Part shown: piece after piece, positions 1-5,967 of the stretch
Numbering within the stretch: the stretch's first letter is position 1
Layout: each line of letters opens with the position of its first letter
NCBI GenBank assembly: GCA_017995875.1
Contig: JAGOIB010000132.1
Span: 1-5,967 of the forward strand
Length of the DNA: 5,967 nucleotides
Direction of reading: 5' to 3'
Source: Saprospiraceae bacterium
GTDB lineage: Bacteria; Bacteroidota; Bacteroidia; Chitinophagales; Saprospiraceae
Notes under the pieces: generated by a model
What the model was told of the DNA's origin: nothing
Databases searched by the model: none
The model's input: only the letters and a program-made list of their open reading frames with translations
Translations under genes and position numbers: made by a program

Positions 1-20
1 TAGGTGTGGCACACATTTTT
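1..20. repeat. Possible right half of a second palindrome, cut by the window edge
   Basis: Bases 1-14 match bases 94-107, the right arm of the perfect palindrome further on, with one mismatch (G at 9, C at 103). They are followed by a T-run at 16-20. This is what would be seen if the window began at the centre of a sister hairpin whose left arm lies outside. The 11-nt core at 4-14 is also self-complementary by itself (5 bp around one base). It could be a second terminator or a copy of the same repeated element. The missing left arm is inference. Confidence 0.35.
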
Positions 21-77
21 AACCCTCATTTTCAGGGGTATAATCCTCCTCTTAGCAACTATCAATCAATATGTTAC

Positions 78-117
78 GACAGTGTGGCACACCTAGGTGT
101 GCCACACTGTCTTTTTT
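78..117 (+). terminator. Perfect 34-nt palindrome plus T-tract, probable intrinsic terminator of an upstream gene
   Basis: Bases 78-94 are exactly complementary to 95-111, giving a 17-bp perfect inverted repeat with no spacer; as RNA the central bases would open into a small loop. Six T's follow at 112-117, so the arrangement fits a rho-independent terminator reading rightwards, ending a + strand gene left of the window. There is no matching A-run on the left flank, so it looks one-directional. The absence of a spacer and the presence of a near copy of one arm at 1-14 leave open a repeated element or a symmetric protein-binding site. Confidence 0.7.
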
Positions 118-201
118 CTCCTCAGATCATTACTCCTGATGATATTCATCATTTGAATAATGATGCGCCAGGGCGTAACTAGCAAATGAAAAGATCGGGT
201 A

Positions 202-678
202 ATGAAATCCCTTGAATTTTACAACAGAGCCTTGGGTTTTAATTCCCTAAAGTTCTATTTGAATACAAGGATTAGGTTTTTATTGCCTTTTTCACTCACC
301 GTTGCTAGTCTTATCCTGGGTTGTTCAATTTACCTTTTCTGCCGTGATACTTCCAATATTATTTACCACTTCAGTGACTTCATAGGCGTTACATCTCAAG
401 TAAATTCCATTCGAGATCTTATTCCTGCCTTACCATCATGGTTTGTCAATTCCTTACCCGATGGCTTGTGGATGTTTTCCTTTTCCATGTTTATACTTGT
501 CATCTGGGAATTTCAGCGAAGCCGTGAGGCCATTGCGTGGATTTTAATAGCCCTTGCCTGCGGTTTCATTTTAGAATACTTTCAATTTCTAGCCATCCTA
601 CCCGGTCAATTCGACTGGCACGATCTGGCCTTTATGTTTTACGCTGCATTATTACCTTTTTGTTTTACCCATAAATAA
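202..678 (+). CDS. Small four-helix membrane protein, VanZ-like
   Basis: A 158-residue integral membrane protein. Hydrophobic segments lie at about residues 26-46, 88-103, 110-132 and 142-155, with a soluble loop of about 40 residues between the first two. The end carries a pattern resembling VanZ-like proteins: E125 and Q128 at the end of helix 3, then P134-G135 and D138/D141 leading into helix 4 (VanZ proteins typically show E-x-x-Q, a short G/R turn and an Asp-rich stretch before the last helix). VanZ relatives are small membrane proteins, linked in some cases to glycopeptide resistance; most have no known role, and none can be assigned here. The ATG at 202 is the first start in this frame of good size. 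The preceding bases are A/G-rich but not a clear ribosome binding site, as is usual in Bacteroidota. It is the first gene of a tight cluster, with 8 nt to the next. The CDS is secure; the family is tentative. Confidence 0.75.
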   Translation: MKSLEFYNRALGFNSLKFYLNTRIRFLLPFSLTVASLILGCSIYLFCRDTSNIIYHFSDFIGVTSQVNSIRDLIPALPSWFVNSLPDGLWMFSFSMFILVIWEFQRSREAIAWILIALACGFILEYFQFLAILPGQFDWHDLAFMFYAALLPFCFTHK

Positions 679-686
679 ATTTTCTC

Positions 687-1199
687 ATGAAAAAAATAAA
701 AAATAATACTTCAAGGCATGTTGCTTCAACGATAATTGCTCTCATTTTCGCGCTATTGTGTATCGGGAGTGATGAATTTCCTTGGTGGGGTCAGAGTACG
801 GAATACGAGGAAGGACCTTGTGTGCAACTACCACCAACAACATTAGTGTATAAATTTACTGTCACTGTAAGCGATGCAGTCACAGGTAAGCCAATCCCGA
901 ATGCATCTGTTTCCATAAATGTATTTAAGAAAACAGCTAAATACCTGGGCTCATCGATGTGTGTTATAACACCGCTCGAATCCCAAACTTTTCAATTATC
1001 AATGCAAACGAATTCATCAGGTATTGCCTATCGTGAGGTAAGTGCTGTCTTCTATAGCACAAACCTCGACCACGCATTATATACTTGTTCTGTTTCGGCA
1101 GCAAACCATACTTCATCTGAGTTTTCAAAAAGGTTATATCCTGATGAAACAGCTATTAATATTGACATTGGTCTCATCGACTTAACAACAGAGCCATGA
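687..1199 (+). CDS. Small exported protein with a carboxypeptidase-regulatory-like (Ig-like) beta-sandwich domain
   Basis: A 170-residue protein with a basic N-terminus and a hydrophobic stretch at about 12-27, read as a signal peptide. From about 54 to 165 it alternates short beta-type strands and contains the phrase D63-A-V-T-G-K-P-I-P-N-A-S, the hallmark of carboxypeptidase-regulatory-like/Ig-like folds (V-x-D-x-x-T-G-x-P-I-x-x-A-x-V), followed by a T/S-S-G-x-A turn near 108-114 and a Y-x-C-x-V-S-A strand near 122-128. No catalytic residues are visible, so it is probably structural or binding. Four cysteines (25, 45, 92, 124) are present; C25 sits in the hydrophobic region but is preceded by A-L-L, a poor lipobox, so a lipoprotein is possible but not supported. 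The ATG lies 8 nt after the previous stop and the TGA overlaps the next ATG (ATGA at 1196-1199), implying translational coupling. I do not recognise a named family for the full protein. Confidence 0.75.
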   Translation: MKKIKNNTSRHVASTIIALIFALLCIGSDEFPWWGQSTEYEEGPCVQLPPTTLVYKFTVTVSDAVTGKPIPNASVSINVFKKTAKYLGSSMCVITPLESQTFQLSMQTNSSGIAYREVSAVFYSTNLDHALYTCSVSAANHTSSEFSKRLYPDETAINIDIGLIDLTTEP

Positions 1200-2482
1200 A
1201 AAAACTTCTCTTATTTGCGCTATACACTTTTCTGCCCTTCATCAATTTGATAGGCCAGGAATTTAAACTCCATTCTATTGCACCTTTTGGAATTCAAAGT
1301 ACTTTACCGGATAGTACCGGCATCGCCTATAAATACATGTTTACAGACTTTGATCAGGATGAGGATCTTGATCTCATTCTCATGGGTATTGATAGTATTG
1401 ACTTTGAGCAAGACTTCTTTTACAAAGGGATAACCTATTTTGTTGATTACCAGGAAAACGTCGGAGACAAGAAACACCCGGCTTTTGCGAACCGAAAGCC
1501 ACTTTTAGTTGATTTCCCATTTGTTGAAGGACTTTTCCTTCCAACAATCGGAGACTTGGATGATGATGGCCGTCCGGACATGGTGGTGGTTGCTGAAATA
1601 GATGAGATCGGATCTGAACATCTATTATATTATCATCAGCAGGCAGATGGATCGTTTGATGTTCAACGAATGGATAACATTGGAATAGATCCTTTGCTTC
1701 CAAGAAGCACGTTTCTACCAGAATTGACAGACCTGGATCATGATGGAGATCTTGACCTCATGTTGACAGGGTACGCTCCGGAATTCTTTGACACAACTGG
1801 AACCACTGCAGTTCAAGTATTTCGATATGCTAAAAATATTGGAACGGCTTCCAACCCAGAATTCCTTGGTTGGTTTCAGAATCCATACGGCCTCGTAACT
1901 GATACTGTGGCTTCCACTTCTGTGTTCGGAGATATAAACCTCGATGGGGATGTGGACTTACTCTCCATAAGTTCAGCGGGAAATACCACACCCTTCTACT
2001 TCTATGAAAATATTCCCGGGTCGAATGGCAAACCTTCATTCAAGTTACCTGTCTTGTCTCCTTTTGGATTACCTCATCCCGAGGAGTATGTAAGCCATAT
2101 TGGTCCAGCACTTGTAGATCTGGATGGCGATGGTGACCTTGATCTTTTTGTCTACCGGGCTGATACTTCAGATAATGATTTTCTTCAGTATTATGAAAAT
2201 ACCCTTATTATTTCCGGCACCAATCCTGTTAATGACTATGCCAATCAAATCACCATCGTTCCAAGCCCAGCAAGGGAAGTATTGACGATTGTCAACACTT
2301 CATCTTATCGTCTCGCAGAGGTAAATTTTTATAGTAACTCAGGAACTCTCGTCAGACAAGTCCGGAATAATCTGGAAAAACCTATTGCTATAAACAATCT
2401 TCCAAACGGGTTATACATTTTAAGGATTCGCATGGAAAATGGTCGTGAAATCCTGAAAAAAGTAATCGTAATGAACGAATGA
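1196..2482 (+). CDS. Secreted FG-GAP/VCBS beta-propeller protein with T9SS type A C-terminal sorting domain
   Basis: A 428-residue protein. Residues 1-20 form a signal peptide; cleavage between G20 and Q21 would leave an N-terminal Gln, as is common for Bacteroidota signal peptidase I substrates. Five calcium-binding-type loops of the form D-x-D-x-D-G-x-x-D begin at residues 51, 120, 179, 246 and 308, spaced 59-69 residues, as in FG-GAP/VCBS propeller blades. The first has E in place of G; the fourth has N248 for Asp. Most loops are followed by a Y-x-x-N-x-G/P phrase and several are preceded by P-F/Y-G-L or P-F-G-I. Residues ~347-428 match the T9SS type A sorting domain: P356-S-P358 near its start, a hydrophobic F-Y-S-N-S-G-T strand pair (378-384), then N-L-P-N-G-L-Y (401-407) and a basic/hydrophobic end. 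It should therefore cross the outer membrane by T9SS and be surface-attached or released. No enzyme domain is visible; a role in adhesion or binding is inference. Last gene of the cluster, followed by a hairpin. Confidence 0.92.
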   Translation: MKKLLLFALYTFLPFINLIGQEFKLHSIAPFGIQSTLPDSTGIAYKYMFTDFDQDEDLDLILMGIDSIDFEQDFFYKGITYFVDYQENVGDKKHPAFANRKPLLVDFPFVEGLFLPTIGDLDDDGRPDMVVVAEIDEIGSEHLLYYHQQADGSFDVQRMDNIGIDPLLPRSTFLPELTDLDHDGDLDLMLTGYAPEFFDTTGTTAVQVFRYAKNIGTASNPEFLGWFQNPYGLVTDTVASTSVFGDINLDGDVDLLSISSAGNTTPFYFYENIPGSNGKPSFKLPVLSPFGLPHPEEYVSHIGPALVDLDGDGDLDLFVYRADTSDNDFLQYYENTLIISGTNPVNDYANQITIVPSPAREVLTIVNTSSYRLAEVNFYSNSGTLVRQVRNNLEKPIAINNLPNGLYILRIRMENGREILKKVIVMNE

Positions 2483-2524
2483 AGAAGTATTGACTCACCC
2501 ATTTAGCAACTATTATAGTAAGAA

Positions 2525-2558
2525 GAAGGGGTTTGAAACCAACGTTTCAAACCCCTTC
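2525..2558. terminator. 15-bp perfect hairpin between convergent genes
   Basis: Bases 2525-2539 pair perfectly with 2544-2558 around a 4-base loop (CAAC, 2540-2543). It begins 42 nt after the stop of the propeller gene and lies 87 nt beyond the ftsH stop on the other strand, so it can end both transcripts. Neither side has a strong T-tract (AT-rich on the right, mixed on the left), so either termination depends mainly on stem strength or the hairpin serves as a 3'-end stabiliser. The position between two converging genes makes a terminator the best reading. Confidence 0.75.
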
Positions 2559-2590
2559 ATATTCTATGATTTTAGGCGCCCATGAGCGCG

Positions 2591-2653
2591 CACTTTTCAC
2601 TCTTCACTCTTCACTCTTCACTTTTCACTTTTCATTCTTCATTCTTCATTCTT
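2591..2653. repeat. Tandem heptanucleotide array, nine 7-bp units
   Basis: Nine consecutive 7-bp units fill this stretch. On the + strand they read, in order: CACTTTT, CACTCTT three times, CACTTTT twice, CATTCTT three times; a tenth, degraded unit (CAATTCT) follows at 2654-2660. Identical variants sit next to each other, as expected from growth by local duplication (slippage). The three units nearest ftsH overlap its last codons: the stop codon (2646-2648) lies inside the array. On the minus strand the units near ftsH read AAGAATG, so each carries a TGA across the unit junction; because 7 is not a multiple of 3, the array closes all three minus-strand frames. Heptad arrays of this style are, as far as I recall, scattered between genes in Bacteroidota and cyanobacteria; no function is known to me. 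Confidence 0.95.
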
Positions 2654-4682
2654 CAATTCTGCCTATCTCCCCCATATCCGGGTTAGTATCAATACTGCTA
2701 GGAATCGGCGGAATGCCATTCGGCTCCTCCACCGGATTGGTTTGTGTCTCTTCATCCTTAACCGTCGTCCCCTTAATCTGAAATGGCCGTGGGCCAATCA
2801 TCCGCTCTATATCTGATTTGTGGATCACCTCTTTTTCAAGCAGCGCTTTCGCAAGCATTTCGAGCTCTGATCTGTGTTCTCTCAACATGCCCTGGGCACG
2901 CTCATACTGACCATCAATGATCTCACGTACACGATCATCAATCAGTGTGGCTGTATCTTCAGAATATGGCTTTTGAAACTGATCCTGTGACATTCCGTAG
3001 AAGGAAACATTGCCAACCTTTTCATCCAGTCCATAAACAGACACCATACTATACGCCATCTTGGTCACATGATCAAGATCACTCTGCGCACCGGTCGAAA
3101 TCTTATTGTAGATAACACTTTCCGCAGCACGTCCACCAAGCGCCATACACATACGATCCAATAATTGCTCTGTACGTGTGATGTATTCTTCTTTAGGTGA
3201 ATATTGCGCAAACCCAAGCGTACCAATTCCACGAGGCACTATCGTTACTTTCACCAACGGCGAAGCATGCTCGAGATACCATCCGCAGATAGCATGCCCT
3301 GCTTCATGGTGTGCAATAATCTCTTTCTCTTCCGGAGAAATAAGTTTATTCCTCTTTTCTAATCCACCAATGACGCGATCAAGCGCATAATGGAAATCAT
3401 CCAGATCTACTTCTGTTTTATTCCTACGTGCTGCAATCAGCGCCGCTTCATTACATACATTGGCAATATCCGCACCTGCGAAACCCGGCGTCATCTCACT
3501 CAAAATCTTAGGCTCTACAGAAGGCCCGATCTTTATATTCTTGATATGTACCTTGAAGATGGCTTCCCTTCCCGCAAGGTCAGGACGCTCTAATCCTATC
3601 TGCCTGTCGAAACGACCCGGACGCATCAACGCACCATCGAGAATATCAGGACGATTAGTAGCCGCCATGATGATGACACCTTTATCGGTACTGAAACCAT
3701 CCATCTCGACGAGCAACTGATTCAATGTATTCTCACGCTCATCATTACCACCCTGGAAGGCATTACGTCCACGCGCTCTACCAATCGCATCGATCTCATC
3801 GATGAAAACGATACAAGGCGCTTTCTCTCTTGCTTGTTTGAATAAATCCCGTACACGTGAAGCACCTACTCCAACAAACATTTCTACGAAATCAGATCCG
3901 GAAATGGAAAAGAAAGGAACAGCTGCTTCACCTGCCACAGCTTTAGCTAAAAGTGTTTTACCTGTTCCCGGAGGGCCTACGAGCAACACACCCTTAGGAA
4001 TCTTACCACCAAGCGATGTATATTTCTTTGGATTTTTCAGAAAATCCACTACTTCCATCACCTCCTCCTTAGCTTCTTCCAAACCTGCAACGTCCGCAAA
4101 CGTAACAGTGACTTTTGCATCCTTTTCAAAAAGCGTTGCTTTACTCTTTCCGATATTAAAAATCTGGGCACCAGGACCACCTGCACCACCGGAAACCCTG
4201 CGCATCATAAAGATCCAGAGCCCAAGGAACAGAAAGATCGGTATGAGCCAGCCCATGAGCGGCCCCATCCAATTCTCCTTATCGATATAATCCGGGAACA
4301 CTCTCAACTCAGGAGCTACGCGGCCATTGAGCTCATTGATCTGCGCTGCAAAAGATTCCGGAGGACCAATGTTGAAAATGAAATGAGGACGTGTCTTGCT
4401 GAACGTAGATTCCGAGAGCGATTTAAATTCCGGTTTGGAAAGACTTTCTTTCTTGATAAAAACGCGGGCATCCTTTTTATTGAGTACCTCTATTTTGGCC
4501 ACATCTCCGGCTTCGACCATTTGGGCAAAACGCTGGAAATTGATGGTCTCCGTAGTAGCCTCACTTAAGAACATCAAATTGAATATGATGAGACCCAGGA
4601 TGATGCTACCATAAATCCAATATGAATTGAAGGTAAATTTCCCCGGTTTCTTTTCCTGGTTGTTATTGTTTTCCTGATTCAT
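2646..4682 (-). CDS. ftsH: ATP-dependent zinc metalloprotease FtsH
   Basis: A 678-residue membrane-anchored AAA+ protease that extracts and degrades misfolded membrane proteins and selected regulators as a hexamer in the inner membrane. Seen in order: an Asn-rich start (residues 4-8), membrane helix 1 at about 23-40, a periplasmic domain at about 41-139, membrane helix 2 at about 141-160 and a Gly-rich linker (165-171). The ATPase domain has Walker A G236-PPGTGK-T243, the pore loop F269-V-G271, Walker B I291-V-F-I-D295-E296, and the second region of homology with arginine fingers R354 and R357. The protease domain has the zinc site H459-E460-A-G-H463 and a third ligand, probably D535 in T-G-A-Q-S-D. 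All key residues are present and the length is normal. The C-terminal tail after about 640 is polar and Pro-rich, and its last codons come from the adjoining heptad repeat. The ATG at 4682 gives the N-terminus usual in this phylum. rsfS lies 100 nt upstream on the same strand; no terminator is seen between them, so co-transcription is likely. Confidence 0.99.
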   Translation of the reverse strand: MNQENNNNQEKKPGKFTFNSYWIYGSIILGLIIFNLMFLSEATTETINFQRFAQMVEAGDVAKIEVLNKKDARVFIKKESLSKPEFKSLSESTFSKTRPHFIFNIGPPESFAAQINELNGRVAPELRVFPDYIDKENWMGPLMGWLIPIFLFLGLWIFMMRRVSGGAGGPGAQIFNIGKSKATLFEKDAKVTVTFADVAGLEEAKEEVMEVVDFLKNPKKYTSLGGKIPKGVLLVGPPGTGKTLLAKAVAGEAAVPFFSISGSDFVEMFVGVGASRVRDLFKQAREKAPCIVFIDEIDAIGRARGRNAFQGGNDERENTLNQLLVEMDGFSTDKGVIIMAATNRPDILDGALMRPGRFDRQIGLERPDLAGREAIFKVHIKNIKIGPSVEPKILSEMTPGFAGADIANVCNEAALIAARRNKTEVDLDDFHYALDRVIGGLEKRNKLISPEEKEIIAHHEAGHAICGWYLEHASPLVKVTIVPRGIGTLGFAQYSPKEEYITRTEQLLDRMCMALGGRAAESVIYNKISTGAQSDLDHVTKMAYSMVSVYGLDEKVGNVSFYGMSQDQFQKPYSEDTATLIDDRVREIIDGQYERAQGMLREHRSELEMLAKALLEKEVIHKSDIERMIGPRPFQIKGTTVKDEETQTNPVEEPNGIPPIPSSIDTNPDMGEIGRIEE

Positions 4683-4782
4683 GTACGCTTAAATGTATTA
4701 CTGTTTATAACTGGCTTTGTAATAACGAATAGGATACCTATAAGGTTTACACACCGATAAATCCGAATGTTTTGTTACCCAA

Positions 4783-5169
4783 TCAGGCAGACTGGTATTC
4801 GGTACGTGCTGCATCGCCCCAGAGCTGCTCCAGGTCATAATACCGCCTGGTCTCAGGATAGAAAATATGGACGATGGCATCGAAATAATCCATACACACC
4901 CATTTAGCGTGTTCTGTTCCTTCTACATGCCCTGGGTTGAGTTTAAGCTCAGCCCTGAGACGTCGTTCGATATTGCCGGCTATCCCTCTCACCTGGGTGG
5001 TGGAATCGCCCTCACAGATAATGAAAAAATCGGTCGGGGCATCTTTCAATGCTCTCAAATCAAGTACAACAATATTTTTCCCCTTAATATCTGTGATGCA
5101 ATCTATAATCAGATCCGGAAGGCCGTCGGACACGGCTTTTGCCTTAATGGCTTTTTTAGCGCTTACCAA
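4783..5169 (-). CDS. rsfS: Ribosomal silencing factor RsfS, non-ATG start
   Basis: A 128-residue protein of the RsfS/Iojap family, which binds ribosomal protein uL14 on the large subunit and blocks subunit joining when nutrients are low. Family landmarks: D47-F-F-I-I-C-E-G-D-S-T-T-Q-V60, E83-G84, W90, D94-Y95, V100-H101-I-F103, then R108 leading to Y111-D-L-E-Q-L-W117-G-D-A. Length is typical. The frame holds no ATG before residue 93, far inside the domain. An in-frame stop at 5185-5187 limits the start, leaving TTG at 5167-5169 (used here, preceded by the purine-rich AAAAAGAGAA) or GTG at 5131-5133 (codon 13). The TTG start gives a lysine-rich lead of about 12 residues; the GTG start would begin at S-D-G-L-P-D-L, just before the first conserved helix. 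It is upstream of ftsH and divergent from birA; a TAnnTTTG element lies about 70 nt upstream. Function is very secure, the start less so. Confidence 0.95.
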   Translation of the reverse strand: MVSAKKAIKAKAVSDGLPDLIIDCITDIKGKNIVVLDLRALKDAPTDFFIICEGDSTTQVRGIAGNIERRLRAELKLNPGHVEGTEHAKWVCMDYFDAIVHIFYPETRRYYDLEQLWGDAARTEYQSA

Positions 5170-5241
5170 ATGTTCTCTTTTTAATTAACTCAATTTACTC
5201 CTGACACCCCAAATTCCCGTCTTGTTACCGCTATATTGTTC

Positions 5242-5249
5242 CAAATATA
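5242..5249 (-). promoter_or_regulatory. Candidate Bacteroidota -7 promoter element for rsfS-ftsH
   Basis: On the minus strand this reads TATATTTG, an exact match to the Bacteroidota primary sigma -7 consensus TAnnTTTG. It lies 72 nt before the rsfS TTG codon, so the leader would be about 65-70 nt. The expected upstream TTTG box (-33) is not in place: the nearest TTTG on that strand (5284-5287) is 34 nt away, too far. The 141-nt divergent region has no other exact TAnnTTTG that I could see on either strand, and I see no clear promoter for birA. Confidence 0.4.
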
Positions 5250-5310
5250 CGATAATTGTAGCCTGGAATGGGGTCATTTCCGGCAAAGGTAATGGTCTTT
5301 TTAGCTATAA

Positions 5311-5967
5311 ATGGACAATTTGAAAATCTATAACATACTAGATTCTACTAACAAAGAAGCTCACCGTTTGTTGGCTGAAGGCCCTTTGGAGAATGGTCTG
5401 ACCCTTTTGGCCAGGCATCAGTCCGATGGCAAAGGCCAGCATGGAAGGTCATGGGTATCTCAGCCCGACATCCATCTGGCGATGACGATCATCTTTCAAC
5501 CGCAGAAAATGAGCCCTTCAGAACTTCCCTCACTAGGAATGAAAGTAAGCCTGGGAATCGCACAAGCGCTAAAAGATCTGGATACTCAAATAAATCCCCT
5601 CATCAAATGGCCAAATGATATCTATGTGGATGGCAAAAAACTATCCGGTATCCTTATAGAAAATTCCCTGTCCGGTTCCAGTGTTCAGAATTCAATCATT
5701 GGGATCGGCATGAATATCAATGAATCATCTTTTCCGCCAGAAATTCCAAATGCTACATCTTTACTACTGATAACAAGACAGGTTTACGACATATTAAATG
5801 TTGCAGAACTTGTCCGTATACATGTGCTATCCGTTTTGCAAACACCTTCTTCCAATTGGAAAGCAACCTATGATAAATATATTTTTGGAAAAGAAAAACG
5901 CAATCTGTTTGAATCGAACCATGACAGATTTTATGCACGTGTGGAAGGCGTCTCGCTTGAAGGTGCA
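5311..5967 (+). CDS. birA: Biotin--[acetyl-CoA-carboxylase] ligase, no N-terminal HTH (3' end outside window)
   Basis: The first 219 codons of a biotin-protein ligase, open to the window edge. It makes biotinyl-5'-AMP from biotin and ATP and transfers biotin to a lysine of carboxylase carrier proteins. Visible: the early D11-S-T-N-K-E substrate-binding phrase, the nucleotide/biotin loop G40-K-G-Q-H-G45-R46-S-W48, K99-W-P-N-D103, the catalytic-type lysine K110 in G-K-K-L-S-G followed by I-L-I-E117, and G131-I-G-M-N-I-N137. A TAA directly before the ATG (5308-5310) fixes this as the first possible start, so there is no room for the DNA-binding HTH found in E. coli BirA: this is a catalytic-only (group I) enzyme and cannot be a BirA-type repressor. 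Q43 stands where E. coli has Arg118. The catalytic core is complete; the small C-terminal domain begins near residue 190 and is cut. Divergent from rsfS across 141 nt. Confidence 0.95.
   Translation, partial: MDNLKIYNILDSTNKEAHRLLAEGPLENGLTLLARHQSDGKGQHGRSWVSQPDIHLAMTIIFQPQKMSPSELPSLGMKVSLGIAQALKDLDTQINPLIKWPNDIYVDGKKLSGILIENSLSGSSVQNSIIGIGMNINESSFPPEIPNATSLLLITRQVYDILNVAELVRIHVLSVLQTPSSNWKATYDKYIFGKEKRNLFESNHDRFYARVEGVSLEGA

Noticed and set aside
39..44. TATAAT sequence as a promoter -10 box
   Set aside because: No matching -35 is present, the palindrome with T-run lies just downstream, and Bacteroidota mainly use TTTG/TAnnTTTG promoters.
1..117. CRISPR or integron-type repeats from the recurring GTGTGGCACAC core
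   Set aside because: There are too few copies, no regular spacers and no cas or integrase genes; the copies are explained by one palindrome and one partial copy.
747..770. Lipoprotein signal in the 170-residue protein (Cys25)
   Set aside because: The three residues before the Cys (A-L-L) do not fit the lipobox, which needs a small residue at -1; an ordinary signal peptide is the simpler reading.
1380..2039. Minus-strand frames inside the propeller gene (1380-1703, 1830-2039)
   Set aside because: Antisense shadows of the acidic D-x-D repeats; no recognisable domain.
2533..2781. + strand frame beginning in the hairpin and running through the heptad array
   Set aside because: Its apparent Leu/His/Ser/Phe repeats are a translation of the 7-bp units, and the rest is antisense to ftsH.
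3178..4614. Several + strand open frames (for example 3802-4290, 3460-3720, 4396-4614) inside ftsH
   Set aside because: They lie opposite a complete, strongly conserved ftsH, have no family-like motifs and read as antisense shadows.
4867..5188. Two + strand open frames and one minus frame (4698-4880) over rsfS and the gap after it
   Set aside because: They overlap the clear RsfS coding frame; compositions are low in conserved motifs and no independent start signals are seen.
5753..5938. Minus-strand 61-codon frame inside birA
   Set aside because: It overlaps a conserved biotin ligase frame on the + strand and has no recognisable features.

Overview
The window looks like chromosomal DNA from a member of the Bacteroidota, probably an environmental relative of Saprospiria, Cytophagia or Chitinophagia (the class is a guess). 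The evidence is a secreted FG-GAP/VCBS protein ending in a type IX secretion (T9SS) type A sorting domain, a Bacteroidota-type FtsH with an Asn-rich N-terminus, a TAnnTTTG promoter-like element, weak or absent Shine-Dalgarno signals, and the gene order birA / rsfS-ftsH, which I recall as common in this phylum.

Layout. Positions 1-201 hold no gene. They carry a perfect 34-nt palindrome followed by six T's, and an apparent half copy of the same palindrome at the window edge. Positions 202-2482 are a compact three-gene + strand cluster: a four-helix VanZ-like membrane protein, a small exported beta-sandwich protein, and a T9SS-secreted beta-propeller protein. The spacings are 8 nt and an ATGA overlap, so this is probably one transcription unit. 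It ends at a 15-bp perfect hairpin (2525-2558). Positions 2591-2653 are nine tandem 7-bp units that run into the 3' end of the opposing ftsH gene and supply its stop codon.

Positions 2646-5169 (minus strand) hold housekeeping genes: rsfS (ribosome silencing factor), then 100 nt later ftsH (membrane AAA+ zinc metalloprotease). Transcribed divergently from rsfS, birA (biotin-protein ligase, catalytic type without the DNA-binding domain) starts at 5311 and runs off the right end. Its reading frame is open to base 5967.

How the genes relate. rsfS and ftsH are probably co-transcribed and act in ribosome hibernation and membrane protein quality control. birA charges biotin carboxylases. The three-gene cluster on the left looks like accessory cell-envelope functions: one inner-membrane protein, one exported small protein and one surface or secreted propeller. 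No function can be assigned to the cluster from sequence alone. I see no tRNA, rRNA, CRISPR array, transposase or integrase. The two most noteworthy items are the heptad array that terminates ftsH and the lack of any upstream ATG start for rsfS. I did not find a convincing new defence or mobile system.
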